In this document: positions 31,305-40,053 of the stretch, piece by piece
Position numbering within the stretch: the first letter of the stretch is position 1
Layout of the letters: each line of letters begins with the position of its first letter
From: WRDS01 sp964492775
GTDB taxonomy: Bacteria > Actinomycetota > Coriobacteriia > Anaerosomatales > PHET01
DNA: 44,885 nt
Reading direction: 5' to 3'
Assembly (NCBI GenBank): GCA_964492775.1
Contig: CAZBLH010000015.1
Coordinates: 1-44,885 of the forward strand
Made by a program: the position numbers and the translations under genes
The notes under the pieces: generated by a model
What the model saw: the letters and a program-made list of their open reading frames with translations, nothing else
Databases searched by the model: none
What the model was told of the DNA's origin: nothing

Positions 31305-31338
31305 TGAAAAGCGAACGACCCGCCGAGTGGGCGGGTCG
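31305..31338 (-). terminator. Rho-independent terminator of ssrA
   Basis: On the minus strand a 9-bp stem, CGACCCGCC/GGCGGGTCG with loop CACTC, is followed by TTCGCTTTTC, 36 nt beyond the tmRNA 3' end. Confidence 0.8.
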
Positions 31339-31374
31339 CAGACGACGCTGCAGAGCGCGGCGTCGGTCACGGTC

Positions 31375-31729
31375 TGGTGGAGGTGGCGAGAGTCGAACTC
31401 GCGTCCACAATACGTCCCTGGGGAGCATCTCCAGGCTCAGTCATCAGTGATATCTCGGCGAAGCTGTTGCCTGATGACTCGCGGCAGCTACGCCATGGCG
31501 GTCCGGTCTTTCACGACGTCATGCCGCCCGCGTCCGTCGTGGCAGTCTCCTAGAGTGGCGCTTCATCCAGTGGCGGAGACGCCCACCGGGTCAGCGTCGC
31601 TGCTCTAATTAGGCAGCGAGGGCATAATCATTGTCGACGCTTGAGGCGTCTGCGCCCCTGTTTAGCGAGGTAAGGCGACCTCGGCCTGCTTCTCCCCTCA
31701 AACGTATCATGTCGAAACCGGTCACCCCC
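31375..31729 (-). ncRNA. ssrA: Transfer-messenger RNA (tmRNA)
   Basis: One-piece tmRNA of 355 nt that frees stalled ribosomes with SmpB. The 5' end GGGGGTGACCGGTTTCGACA pairs with the 3' end CACCTCC, followed by A and an encoded CCA, and the 3' T arm GGTTCGACTC completes the tRNA-like domain. The tag reading frame at 31653-31609 begins at GCA and encodes ADASSVDNDYALAA followed by TAA. The ALAA end is the degron read by ClpXP, whose genes lie at the left of the window. smpB lies 92 nt upstream on the same strand. Confidence 0.98.
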
Positions 31730-31820
31730 GTGTTGGGTGCGCATCGACGATGTCAACGTGCGTCCGTCCAAGGCACAAGTATACCCGCGGACACTGTCAT
31801 TCGGAGCAAAGCGCGTGCCG

Positions 31821-32291
31821 CTACTGCCCCTTCTGGCGCTCCCTGAGAGCGCGCTCCATGTCCCGCTTCTGATCGCGGGAGGCAATCGAGTCGCGCTTGT
31901 CGTACGTCTTCTTGCCTCGAGCAAGTCCGAGCTCGACCTTCACCTTGTTCGTGGGTGAGAAGTACAGCGAGAGCGGCACGAGCGTGAAGCCGCGCTCCTT
32001 CGTCTTACCGATGAGGTAGCGAATCTCCTTCTTGTGCAGCAGGAGTTTGCGCTTGCGGTCAGGCTCGACATTGGCCCGGTTGCCATGACTGTAGGGTGAG
32101 ATGTGGACGCCATGCATCCACACCTCCCCCCGGCTGATCGTCGCGAACGACTCGCGAAGCGACGCACGGTTCTCCCGCAGCGACTTGACTTCTGTCCCGG
32201 TCAGTTCGATTCCGGCCTCGAAGGTCTCGTCGATGAAGTAATCGTGGTACGCCTTCTTATTAGATGCAATGAGCCGATCGTTCTTGGCCAT
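31821..32291 (-). CDS. smpB: SsrA-binding protein SmpB
   Basis: 156-residue tmRNA-binding protein. Features include NKKAYHDYFIDETFEAGIEL, the conserved TGTEVKSLRENRASL and the decoding-site tail ending with basic helix KTYDKRDSIASRDQKRDMERAL. The ATG at 32291 starts the canonical MAKNDRLIASNKKA; longer in-frame starts lie in the upstream gap. GGAAGAG is about 8-10 nt upstream. ssrA follows on the same strand, and the M42 peptidase gene precedes it by 46 nt. Trans-translation, ClpX, ClpP and RNase R are thus all encoded within this window. Confidence 0.97.
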   Translation of the reverse strand: MAKNDRLIASNKKAYHDYFIDETFEAGIELTGTEVKSLRENRASLRESFATISRGEVWMHGVHISPYSHGNRANVEPDRKRKLLLHKKEIRYLIGKTKERGFTLVPLSLYFSPTNKVKVELGLARGKKTYDKRDSIASRDQKRDMERALRERQKGQ

Positions 32292-32337
32292 CTGCGGTGC
32301 TCTTCCCTGATCTCGATTGCGCTGCCCGTTCAGGCTA

Positions 32338-33402
32338 CTACGGCGTGAAGTCGGTTCCCGGCTCCAAGTCAAGAACGAAACGCGCAAGCAGCGCGATGGC
32401 GGCCTCGATGTCGCTCAGCGAAAGCACCTCGGTCGGAGTATGCATGTAGCGCAGCGGCACCGAGACAAGCGCTGCTGCCTTGCCGCCACGCGAGAGCTGG
32501 ATCGCGTTCGCGTCGGTACCAGTCCCGCGCGGCTCGGCGCCAATCTGGTAAGCGACGCCCGCCTTCTCGGCGGCCTTAACGAGCAGGCCGAAGACGACCG
32601 GGTTCACGTTGGGCCCTCGTGCGATCACGGGACCGCCGCCGAGCTCGAACTCTCCGTGCTTGCGCTTGTCGATGTCCGGGTAGTCGGTCGCGTGGCAGAC
32701 CTCGATAGCAATACCGACATCCGGGTCCACCGAGAACGCGCTCGTCACGCCACCACGAAGGCCGATCTCCTCCTGAACCGTAGCGGCCGCAACATAGGTG
32801 CCCGCCGCGCCGCCTGCAGCCTTGACCTCTTCAAGCACACGCGCAGCGATGAAGGCGCCCATCTTGTCGTCGAACGCGCGGGAGACCGCCAGCCCGTCGC
32901 CGTACTCCTCGAAGCCGACCGCGAACGTGATCGGATCGCCTATGCGCACGCGCTTCTTGACCTCATCGCCCGAGAACCCGACGTCGATGAAGAGCTTCTC
33001 AAGCTTGGTGACGTTCTTGCGCTCGTCGTCCTCGATGAGGTGGATAGGCTTGCGTCCCATGACGCCTCGGATGGAACCTTCCGCGGTATGAACGTCGACG
33101 CGCATCCCTGGCAAGATGGCCGCGTCGACCCCGCCGATCGCCGAGAAGGCGATGTAGCCCTCGGGCGTGATGTAGTTGACCATCATGCCGATCTCGTCGA
33201 TATGGCCGGCGAGCATCACTGATACGCCCTCGTCCGACGAGCCGTTCAGCATGGCGTGGACGGAGCCCATCACGTTCGTCTCAACGGAGTCCGCTGACTC
33301 CGTGACGCGCTCACGAAAGACCTTCGTCGCAGGCTGCTCGTAGCCCGACGGCGAAGGTGCCTCCAAGAGATCCTTCAGGAATTGAATGTCCTTGTTCTGC
33401 AT
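32338..33402 (-). CDS. M42 family metallopeptidase (glutamyl/tetrahedral aminopeptidase)
   Basis: 354-residue zinc aminopeptidase of family M42 (PepA/FrvX/TET type), which degrades short peptides in the cytoplasm. Metal and active-site landmarks are AGHIDEIGMMV (His, Asp), AFDDKMGAF (bridging Asp), VQEEIGLRGG (catalytic Glu pair), the Asp/Glu in IEVCHATDYPD and the last ligand His in RYMHTPTEV. Length is standard. GGAGG lies 8 nt before the ATG at 33402. It sits between rnr and smpB, forming a run of degradation and rescue genes on the minus strand. Confidence 0.95.
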   Translation of the reverse strand: MQNKDIQFLKDLLEAPSPSGYEQPATKVFRERVTESADSVETNVMGSVHAMLNGSSDEGVSVMLAGHIDEIGMMVNYITPEGYIAFSAIGGVDAAILPGMRVDVHTAEGSIRGVMGRKPIHLIEDDERKNVTKLEKLFIDVGFSGDEVKKRVRIGDPITFAVGFEEYGDGLAVSRAFDDKMGAFIAARVLEEVKAAGGAAGTYVAAATVQEEIGLRGGVTSAFSVDPDVGIAIEVCHATDYPDIDKRKHGEFELGGGPVIARGPNVNPVVFGLLVKAAEKAGVAYQIGAEPRGTGTDANAIQLSRGGKAAALVSVPLRYMHTPTEVLSLSDIEAAIALLARFVLDLEPGTDFTP

Positions 33403-33494
33403 AAACTTAGCCTCCGAATGGAAGTCAGACGATGACCATCCAGTCTACCACTCGGACGCAGACAATTGGAGCGACGGTCAGGCGACAGCCTGAG

Positions 33495-35444
33495 TCACCG
33501 TTTCTTGTTGGCCACCTCCATGTCGATGCGCGCTTCGCTCGGTATGACATCGATGATTCGTACACGCAGCGCCTGGCCGAGCCGGTAGCTTGTGCCCGTC
33601 TCTTCTCCTTGCAGCATGAACCGCTCGGCGTCGTAGACGTAGTAGTCATCGGGCATGTTCTGGACGTGAACGAGCCCCTCGGCGGTGTTCTCAAGCTGCA
33701 CAAACATCCCGAAGCCCGTGACTCCGGTGATAGTGCCCTCGAAGACCTCGCCGATGTGTGCCGCCATTAGTTGACACAGCTTGAAGCGCACCGACTCGTC
33801 CTCTGCCATCTCGGCCTCGCGCTCCATCGTGGAGGAGTGCTCGGCAAGCCATGAGAGTTCGGGCGCCATGCCCGATGCGTCCGGGTCAGTTTCCAGCGCG
33901 CCAGCTAGTTGCGCCCGTAGCAAACGGTGGACAATCAGGTCGGGGTAGCGACGTATTGGCGAGGTGAAATGTGTATACGCCTCGCTCGCCAGACCGAAGT
34001 GCCCGCCGAGAAAGTCTACGTAGCGCGCTCGCTCAAGCGCGCGGAGCAGCAGCGAGTTGATGAGCCGCTTCTCGGGCCGCTCGTGGGCGAACTTGATGAT
34101 GCGCTGGAACGTCGCCGGCGACGCCCCGTGAATGTCGGACACGGGGTAGTCAAACTCCTTGAGAACGACGGCGATGCGTTCGAGCGCGTCCGGATCAGGG
34201 TCCTCGTGGATGCGGTAGACCATGGGCGCCTTGGCGTCGCGCATGTGCCTGGCGACTACCTCGTTGGCGAGGATCATCGCCTCCTCGATCATGTTGGTCG
34301 CCTGCGTCCGCTCCCGCAGCACGACCTCGGAAGGCGTACCATCCTCCGCGAGCAGCACCTTCGCTTCGACCGTCTCGAAGTCGAGCCCGCCACGCGCAAT
34401 CCTGCGCTGAGCAATACGGGCCGCGATCCGAGCAAACTCACGAAGCGCACGTTCGCTTTCGGGATCCGGGTAAGGCTCCTCGCCATCGAGCATGCGCTGA
34501 ACGCGGTCGTAGTCGAACCTGCGATCACTGTGCATGACCGATGGGTACAGCTCGTACTTCTGCACGACCGCATCATCATCGAGCCAGATGTCCGCCGAGA
34601 AGGACAGGCGGTCCACCCCGGGGTTAAGCGAGCAGATGTCGTTGGAGAGCTTCTCGGGCAGCATCGGCAGCACCCGGTCCACCAGATAGACGCTCGTAGC
34701 GCGCCTGCGTGCCTCCACATCGATGGCCGAGTCCCACCGAACGTAGTGGCTGACGTCGGCGATGTGGACGCCGAGTTTGACGAGTGCTCCCTCCCGCTCG
34801 ATGGAGATCGCGTCGTCGAAATCGCGCGCATCGACCGGGTCGATCGTGAAGGTGAAGCGGTCGCGGATGTCACGACGCTGCGAATCGATCGCCAGCGCCT
34901 CGGCTACGTCCAGTTTGATCGCAGCAGCCTCGGCAAGTGCGTCCTTGCTGAACTCGGTCTCGAGCCCGTGCTCGCGGATGATGATTTCGATCTCGAGGCC
35001 CGGCTCGCCCTCGTGGCCGATGACCTCCTCCACGATGCCCTGCGCCGGGTCCTTGCGCGTGGGATACGCGGTCAAACGCACGACCACATAGTCACCGCTT
35101 CGGGCCTCACCGATGCCCGTGCGGGGCACGAACACCTCGGTGCGCAGGCGACGGTCCGAGGGCACGACGACGCCGATGGCCCCGTGTCGCGCGAAGCGCC
35201 CCACGACCGTCGTGTTCGCGCGCTCCACGACCTTGACGACGCTCCCGCTACGGCCCTGCCCTTTCCGCCGAGCCTCCGGTCGGATGGCCACAGTATCGCC
35301 GTGCATGGCGCCCGCTGCCTCGCGCTGACCGACGAAGTAATCCCCCTCAGGCGAACTCACGAAGCCGTAACCGTGGCGCGTCATGCTGATACGCCCCGTA
35401 ACCAGCCCGTTTGCCGAACCCTTCTTCCGCGGCTGTCTGCTCAC
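33495..35444 (-). CDS. rnr: Ribonuclease R (RNB-family 3'-5' exoribonuclease)
   Basis: 649 residues, somewhat short for RNase R. There is an N-terminal cold-shock-like region (GRISMTRHGYGFVSS), a second CSD, the RNB catalytic domain with four metal-binding Asp residues in IDPVDARDFDDAIS, and YTHFTSPIRRYPDLIVHRLL. The C-terminal S1 domain (GTITGVTGFGMFVQL) is followed by only a few residues, so the long Lys-rich tail of E. coli RNase R, which binds SmpB, is missing. RNase R works with tmRNA to degrade non-stop mRNA, which fits smpB and ssrA downstream. The GTG at 35444 is preceded by GGGGGA. Confidence 0.95.
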   Translation of the reverse strand: MSRQPRKKGSANGLVTGRISMTRHGYGFVSSPEGDYFVGQREAAGAMHGDTVAIRPEARRKGQGRSGSVVKVVERANTTVVGRFARHGAIGVVVPSDRRLRTEVFVPRTGIGEARSGDYVVVRLTAYPTRKDPAQGIVEEVIGHEGEPGLEIEIIIREHGLETEFSKDALAEAAAIKLDVAEALAIDSQRRDIRDRFTFTIDPVDARDFDDAISIEREGALVKLGVHIADVSHYVRWDSAIDVEARRRATSVYLVDRVLPMLPEKLSNDICSLNPGVDRLSFSADIWLDDDAVVQKYELYPSVMHSDRRFDYDRVQRMLDGEEPYPDPESERALREFARIAARIAQRRIARGGLDFETVEAKVLLAEDGTPSEVVLRERTQATNMIEEAMILANEVVARHMRDAKAPMVYRIHEDPDPDALERIAVVLKEFDYPVSDIHGASPATFQRIIKFAHERPEKRLINSLLLRALERARYVDFLGGHFGLASEAYTHFTSPIRRYPDLIVHRLLRAQLAGALETDPDASGMAPELSWLAEHSSTMEREAEMAEDESVRFKLCQLMAAHIGEVFEGTITGVTGFGMFVQLENTAEGLVHVQNMPDDYYVYDAERFMLQGEETGTSYRLGQALRVRIIDVIPSEARIDMEVANKKR

Positions 35445-35509
35445 TGGTCATCCCCCAACCGCTCTCGGTCTGTCTTCCCGTCGGCAAACGACTCGCCGTC
35501 ACACCCTGG

Positions 35510-35518
35510 TGGTAGAAT
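35510..35518 (+). promoter_or_regulatory. Extended -10 promoter element for the plus-strand hypothetical gene
   Basis: TGGTAGAAT matches a TGn-extended -10 (TAGAAT) and lies 41 nt before the ATG at 35560. No clear -35 is seen, as is usual for extended -10 promoters. Confidence 0.5.
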
Positions 35519-35559
35519 CCACGCAACAAACGATACCTTGCAACCTTGCGGAGTCGCTG

Positions 35560-35985
35560 ATGGAGCACAAGCGCCCGCTCGCGCCGATCCTGGTCGGTAC
35601 GGGCACACTATCTGATCCCCGTGACATGCTACGCGCTCTTGAGACGCTTGAGAGCGTGGAGTACCGCTTCGAGGCACACGGCGATCAGATTGACGAGGGG
35701 GTTGCCACGCTCGTCAAGCTCATGGCGGACACTGCATCGTCCACCATGATCGTGAACGGGTGCCTGTTCCTGAACATAGCGTCCTTCCGCTACCTCGACT
35801 TCGAGCGGACCGCCGAGGGTCGCTGGCGGTTCACGCTCCACGCGGACGCTACCACGCTGTCACTCACTCACATTCCTGAGCCTGCCGAGGAGACCGAGAC
35901 CACGCGATCGCGCCTGCTGTTCGAGGAGGAGGCCGACGCGTTTGAAAGCCTGCTGATCCTTGATGACGAGGACGACGAGGACTAA
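35560..35985 (+). CDS. Hypothetical acidic protein, unrecognised
   Basis: 141-residue protein that I do not recognise. It has an alternating strand/helix pattern (LAPILVGTGTLSDPRDMLRALETL, VEYRFEAHGDQIDEGVATLVKLM), a hydrophobic middle (STMIVNGCLFLNIASFRYLDFE) too polar at its ends for a clear membrane helix, and a strongly acidic C-terminus (EEEADAFESLL...DDEDDED). GCGGAG precedes the ATG at 35560, and an extended -10 lies upstream, so it looks genuinely expressed. It is the only plus-strand gene between the LEA-like/tetR-ABC genes and the right edge, inserted between rnr and the S41 protease gene and convergent with the latter. Confidence 0.65.
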   Translation: MEHKRPLAPILVGTGTLSDPRDMLRALETLESVEYRFEAHGDQIDEGVATLVKLMADTASSTMIVNGCLFLNIASFRYLDFERTAEGRWRFTLHADATTLSLTHIPEPAEETETTRSRLLFEEEADAFESLLILDDEDDED

Positions 35986-36040
35986 GGCCTGTAGCTTCTA
36001 GGGCGGCACGGGCATATCACCCGCGGGCGTGGGAGTCTGC

Positions 36041-36145
36041 GAGCGCGCGTAGGCGTCGAGCTGCCTAGCGAGCCTTTCGCGCCTCAGCGAGCGCGCGTAG
36101 GCGTCGAGCTGCCTAGCGAGCCTTTCGCGCCTCAGCGAGCGCGCG
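36041..36145. repeat. 48-bp direct tandem repeat, two full copies and a partial third
   Basis: Copies at 36041-36088 and 36089-36136 appear identical base for base (GAGCGCGCGTAGG...CCTCAGC), with ~9 bases of a third at 36137. The unit is 48 bp, exactly 16 codons. It covers the last codons of the S41 protease gene, its TAG stop and 3' flank, so the second TAG lies in the same frame downstream of the first. Confidence 0.95.
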
Positions 36146-37306
36146 CGTCAGCTGCGTGTCGGTCGCAGCGTCAGCCTGCAGCGAATGGTCCATCTCCACG
36201 ACGACGTCCGGCGTCAGCCCTTTGCCGTCGATGGTGCGCCCCTTCGGCGTGAGATAGTGCGCTATGGTGAACTTGACGCCCCCGCCGTGCGAGAGCTCCT
36301 GCACCGTCTGGACACTACCCTTCCCGAAGGTCTTCTCGCCGACGATCTTCGCTCGGCCATGGTCCTGGAGAGCGCCCGCGACGATCTCGCTCGCCGAGGC
36401 GCTGTTCCCGTTCACCAGAACCACCAGCGGCGCATCGGTGACCTGGTCACCATTCACGGAGGTCTTTCTCGGCTCTTTGCCCCGCTCCTCGACCTGGACT
36501 ACCACACCCGAGTCGATGAAGAGGGAGGACACGGCAACGGCCTGGCTGAGCAAGCCACCAGGATTGTCGCGGAGATCGAGCACGTAGGACTTGGCGCCCT
36601 TGCCGCTGAGGTCCTTGATGGCTGCGGCAACATCTTCGGCGGCCTGCTGGTTGAACTGAGCGAGCCTGATGTAGCCGACGGTGCCCTTGATCTCGGCGTC
36701 CACGTTGGGCATCTGGATGGCTGCGCGTTCAACGGTGACCGAGAACTCCTTGCCGGGCTCACCTTCAGCGCCCGGTCGCAGGATGTCCAACTTGACCTTG
36801 GTGCCCTCTTCGCCGCGAACCCGCTTGACTACTTCCTCGCTCGCCCACTTGTCCCGCCGTACCCCGTCGATGCCGGCGAAGATGTCGCCGGCCTTGATGC
36901 CCGCCTTCGCAGCGGGCGTATCCGGGTAGACCTCGACGACGTAGGCCGCGCCATCTTTCTCGCCGAGCACCACGCCGATGCCACCGAACTCACCACGACT
37001 TTCCTCGGTGAAGTACTCGAAGTGCCTCTCGTCGAAGTAGACAGCGTACTCATCGCCTGTTGCATCGAGCAGGCCCTGGATAGCCCCGGCAGTTGCCGAG
37101 GCCTCATCCGTCGGATTGAGCGCCTGCCGGTCCAGCAGCCGCTTCACCTCATCCACAGCATCGCCGACGGTCCCGTCCTTGCCATCCAGCCCCGGCAGAC
37201 CCGGGGAGGTCTGCAGCTTACCAGCGACGAACCCGCCCACGAATCCGCTGAGCCCGATGATGACGGCTAGCGTCACGGCGATGAGCGCTTTAAGCCACGT
37301 GTTCAT
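36113..37306 (-). CDS. S41 family C-terminal processing peptidase (CtpA-like)
   Basis: 397-residue membrane-anchored or secreted serine protease. An N-terminal helix (about residues 4-28, IAVTLAVIIGLSGFVGGFVAG) anchors or exports it. A PDZ domain (~105-190, GIGVVLGEKDGAAYVVEVYPD) is followed by the protease core with catalytic Ser in NGNSASASEIVAG and Lys in GEKTFGKGSVQ. Such enzymes trim periplasmic or cell-wall proteins. I chose the ATG at 37306; the long in-frame upstream extension overlaps ftsX and is rejected. It lies 34 nt after ftsX on the same strand, a common ftsEX-ctp arrangement. The last codons are duplicated in a 48-bp repeat. Confidence 0.93.
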   Translation of the reverse strand: MNTWLKALIAVTLAVIIGLSGFVGGFVAGKLQTSPGLPGLDGKDGTVGDAVDEVKRLLDRQALNPTDEASATAGAIQGLLDATGDEYAVYFDERHFEYFTEESRGEFGGIGVVLGEKDGAAYVVEVYPDTPAAKAGIKAGDIFAGIDGVRRDKWASEEVVKRVRGEEGTKVKLDILRPGAEGEPGKEFSVTVERAAIQMPNVDAEIKGTVGYIRLAQFNQQAAEDVAAAIKDLSGKGAKSYVLDLRDNPGGLLSQAVAVSSLFIDSGVVVQVEERGKEPRKTSVNGDQVTDAPLVVLVNGNSASASEIVAGALQDHGRAKIVGEKTFGKGSVQTVQELSHGGGVKFTIAHYLTPKGRTIDGKGLTPDVVVEMDHSLQADAATDTQLTRALAEARKAR

Positions 37307-37340
37307 TGATGTAGTCCGGGTCCTGTGTGTGAGTGCGTGA

Positions 37341-38255
37341 CTAGACCTTGAGGTAGCGACGCATAGCGAATGCGGAGCCGAGCAGACCGATGAAGATCCC
37401 GGCAACAACCAGGATGAGCGAGATCTGCGTGAGCGAGCCGCCCGACAGCGAGACTGCGAGCCACGGAACCGCCTCGAACAACCTGGGCAGCACGAGCGCC
37501 TGGACCAGCACCAGCGAGAGTATCGCCAGGGTTGCGCCCACGAGCGCCTGCAGTACGCCCTCAAGCAGGAACGGCGTCCTGATGAACCAGTTGCTCGCGC
37601 CGACGAGCCGCATGATTCCGATCTCCTTCCGGCGCGCGTAGATAGCGAGTCGGATCGTGTTGTTGATGAAGATCAGGCTCACGACCGCAAGCATGATCAC
37701 GAACGCAACCTCGATGATGCGAATCACGCGGGTAAACGCGAACAGCTTTTCGATGATCTGCTGACCGTACTTGAGGGACTCCTCGGGATTGTCTGGGCGG
37801 TCCGCAATCGAGACAAAGAGCTCGTTGGCGAGGATCTGATCGGCCATCTGCTGGACGTTGCGCGGGTCCTTCAGCGTGATGTCGAGCGAGGCCGGCAACG
37901 GATTGCCCTCGAGTTGCTCGATGATGTCCGGGCTGTTGGCCATGTCCCGCTTGAAGTTTTCGAGCGCCTCGGCCTTGCTCGTGTAGCTCACGGTGTCGAC
38001 AAGCGGGTCGGCCAGGATCTGCTTCTGGAGCGTGTTGACGTCCTCGGTAGCAGCACCATCCTTGATGAACGCTTGGATGGTGACCTTGTCCTCCACGCTC
38101 TGGACGATGCTGTTGACCACCACGCCGGTGACCAGAAAGACACCGACCAGCAGGAGCGACAGATAGATGGTGATGACCGCGCCGAGCGTCATAACCCAGT
38201 TGCGGCGGAAGTTCTGCCAGGATTCCCCGATGAAGTAGCGAGCATTAATCGACAT
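37341..38255 (-). CDS. ftsX: Cell division protein FtsX
   Basis: 304-residue permease-like partner of FtsE that activates peptidoglycan hydrolases at the septum. Four membrane helices are visible: one at ~28-52 (TLGAVITIYLSLLLVGVFLVTG), then an external domain of ~120 residues, and three near the C-terminus (about 177-200, 225-255, 273-293). The cytoplasmic ARRKEIGIMRLVGASNWFIRTPF motif is diagnostic. The ATG at 38255 overlaps the ftsE stop by 11 bp and has GAGGAG 9 nt upstream. The S41 protease gene follows, a plausible partner for wall remodelling. Confidence 0.96.
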   Translation of the reverse strand: MSINARYFIGESWQNFRRNWVMTLGAVITIYLSLLLVGVFLVTGVVVNSIVQSVEDKVTIQAFIKDGAATEDVNTLQKQILADPLVDTVSYTSKAEALENFKRDMANSPDIIEQLEGNPLPASLDITLKDPRNVQQMADQILANELFVSIADRPDNPEESLKYGQQIIEKLFAFTRVIRIIEVAFVIMLAVVSLIFINNTIRLAIYARRKEIGIMRLVGASNWFIRTPFLLEGVLQALVGATLAILSLVLVQALVLPRLFEAVPWLAVSLSGGSLTQISLILVVAGIFIGLLGSAFAMRRYLKV

Positions 38256-39015
38256 AACCGTACACTCCTCGGTCCTGGTCACGGACGACGCGGCCGCCGT
38301 CGAGCGCGATGACTCGCCGACGCATATTGTCGACCATGTCCCGGTCGTGAGTCGCCACGAGGACGGTGGTGCCGGTCTTGTTGATGCGCTCGAGCAGCTT
38401 CATGATGCCGAGCGATGTCTGCGGGTCGAGGTTACCGGTCGGCTCGTCACACAGCAGCAGGGGCGGGCGGTTCACGAACGCGCGCGCAATCGACACGCGC
38501 TGCTGCTCTCCTCCGGACAGCTCATCCGGGTAGCTGTGGATCTTCTCCTCAAGCCCGACGAGACGAAGCACCTCAGGCACCTGCGTGCGAATCACGTGAC
38601 GGCTCTTGCCGATGACCTGAAGCGCGAATGCCACGTTCTCGAAGGCAGTCTTGTTCGGCAGAAGCTTGAAGTCCTGGAACACGCACCCGATGTTGCGGCG
38701 CAGATACGGGACCTTCCAGTTCTTCATCTTCACGAGGTCCTGGCCGGCGACGACAATCTGGCCGCTCGACGGCAGAAGTTCACGCAGCAGGAGCCTGATG
38801 AACGTCGATTTTCCCGAGCCTGAGTGGCCGACGAGGAATACGAACTCACCGGCGTCGATGTTGACGTTCACATCGTGCAGGGCAGGCTTGTCCGCCACGT
38901 ACGACTTGTTGACTCCACGCAGCGCTATCATCGACGACCCGCCGCGAGGGGCGGGTCTGGTGGGGTTCTCTTGGTCTTGCGCCGGCATTGCCGGCACCGT
39001 GAGCTCATCGCTCAT
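38245..39015 (-). CDS. ftsE: Cell division ATP-binding protein FtsE
   Basis: 256-residue ABC ATPase that pairs with FtsX. Motifs are Walker A GHSGSGKST, VFQDFKLL, signature LSGGEQQRVSIARA, Walker B LLLCDEPTGNLD and the switch His in VATHDRDMVD. With the ATG at 39015 (GGAG 8 nt upstream) it has a 28-residue N-terminal extension rich in Pro and charged residues before the usual start at MIALRGVNKSY (38931), where no good ribosome site is seen. FtsE here is separated from prfB by four metabolic genes, whereas in many actinobacteria prfB and ftsE are neighbours. Confidence 0.95.
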   Translation of the reverse strand: MSDELTVPAMPAQDQENPTRPAPRGGSSMIALRGVNKSYVADKPALHDVNVNIDAGEFVFLVGHSGSGKSTFIRLLLRELLPSSGQIVVAGQDLVKMKNWKVPYLRRNIGCVFQDFKLLPNKTAFENVAFALQVIGKSRHVIRTQVPEVLRLVGLEEKIHSYPDELSGGEQQRVSIARAFVNRPPLLLCDEPTGNLDPQTSLGIMKLLERINKTGTTVLVATHDRDMVDNMRRRVIALDGGRVVRDQDRGVYGYVD

Positions 39016-39123
39016 AGGGGTACTCCATTCAAGGACTGCTTCGTTTCCCGCGCGCAAGTGTAGCAAACCGGCGGCCATCGGCCGTGGCGATACCGCCGAC
39101 TGCGTGTGTGGATTCAGTGAAGC

Positions 39124-40053
39124 CTAGCCGACGAGCTCCCGGGCCGCGGCAGCGATATCTGCCGAGGTGAGCCCGAAGTGCTGCATCAGTTCGGCAGGCT
39201 CGCCGGAGGTCCCGAAGACGTCGGCGACCCCGATCCGTCGGGTGGGCACAGGGCAGACCTCGGACAGGACCTCCGAGACGGCCGACCCCATGCCGCCGAG
39301 CACTGAATGCTCCTCTGCGGTCACTATACGGCCGGTCTTGGAGACCGAGGCCACGAGCGTGTCCACATCGAGGGGCTTGACGGTCGCCACATCGATGACT
39401 TCGGCCGATATGCCCCCCTCGGCCAGGATGTCGGCAGCGGCCAAGGCCTCCGCCACCTCGACGCCACAGGCGGCGATGGTGACGTCACTCCCCTTGCGGA
39501 GCACGTAGGCGCGACCGACCTCGAACTCGAAGTCTGACGGATACACCTCGGGAACGCCGGCACGCCCGAGCCGAATGTAGAACGGCCCCGGCGTCTGCGC
39601 GGCAACGCGAATCGCTCCCTTTGCCGATTGGTAGTCGGCAGGCACAAGCACGCGCATGCCAGGCAGAACGCGCATGAGCGCGAGGTCCTCGATCATCTGG
39701 TGGCTGCCACCGTCGGGGCCGACGGTGACGCCTGCGTGGGTGGGAGCGAGCTTCACGTCAAGCCCTGAGTAGCAGACAGTGTTGCGCACCTGGTCGTAGG
39801 CCCTGCCTGTGGCGAACACGGCGAATGAGCCCGTGAACGCGACCTTGCCGCCGACAGCCAGCCCTGCAGCGACATCAATCATGTTCTGCTCGGCGATTCC
39901 CACGTTGAAGAACCGATCCGGATGCGCGGACTCGAGTTTCGCTGTCGTCGTAGACTTCGACAGATCAGCTTCGACTACGACAACGTCAAGACCCTCTGCG
40001 ACGAGCTCGACCAGAGTCTCACCGTAAGCTTCACGTGTAGCTTTGCTGCTCAT
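39124..40053 (-). CDS. Transketolase, C-terminal subunit
   Basis: 309 residues covering the pyrimidine-binding and C-terminal domains of a split transketolase. The catalytic Glu lies in FNVGIAEQNMIDVAAGLA; AFTGSFAVFATGRAYDQVRN, HAGVTVGPDGGSHQMIEDLA and AEEHSVLGGMGSAV are family landmarks. It interconverts sugar phosphates in the non-oxidative pentose phosphate pathway with the N-terminal subunit encoded immediately upstream. The start overlaps that gene's stop as ATGA. Split transketolases are common in archaea and anaerobic bacteria. It is last in the prfB-PHP-YitT-transketolase run; ftsE starts 109 nt downstream. Confidence 0.94.
   Translation of the reverse strand: MSSKATREAYGETLVELVAEGLDVVVVEADLSKSTTTAKLESAHPDRFFNVGIAEQNMIDVAAGLAVGGKVAFTGSFAVFATGRAYDQVRNTVCYSGLDVKLAPTHAGVTVGPDGGSHQMIEDLALMRVLPGMRVLVPADYQSAKGAIRVAAQTPGPFYIRLGRAGVPEVYPSDFEFEVGRAYVLRKGSDVTIAACGVEVAEALAAADILAEGGISAEVIDVATVKPLDVDTLVASVSKTGRIVTAEEHSVLGGMGSAVSEVLSEVCPVPTRRIGVADVFGTSGEPAELMQHFGLTSADIAAAARELVG

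Noticed and set aside
31751..31756. TTGACA on the minus strand as the ssrA -35 box
   Set aside because: A 17-nt spacer would place the -10 at the tmRNA 5' end with no fitting hexamer. The TATACT at 31778-31783 is upstream of it, so the two cannot belong to one promoter.
36041..36145. CRISPR-like array
   Set aside because: The repeats are directly adjacent without spacers and there are no cas genes; it is a simple tandem duplication.
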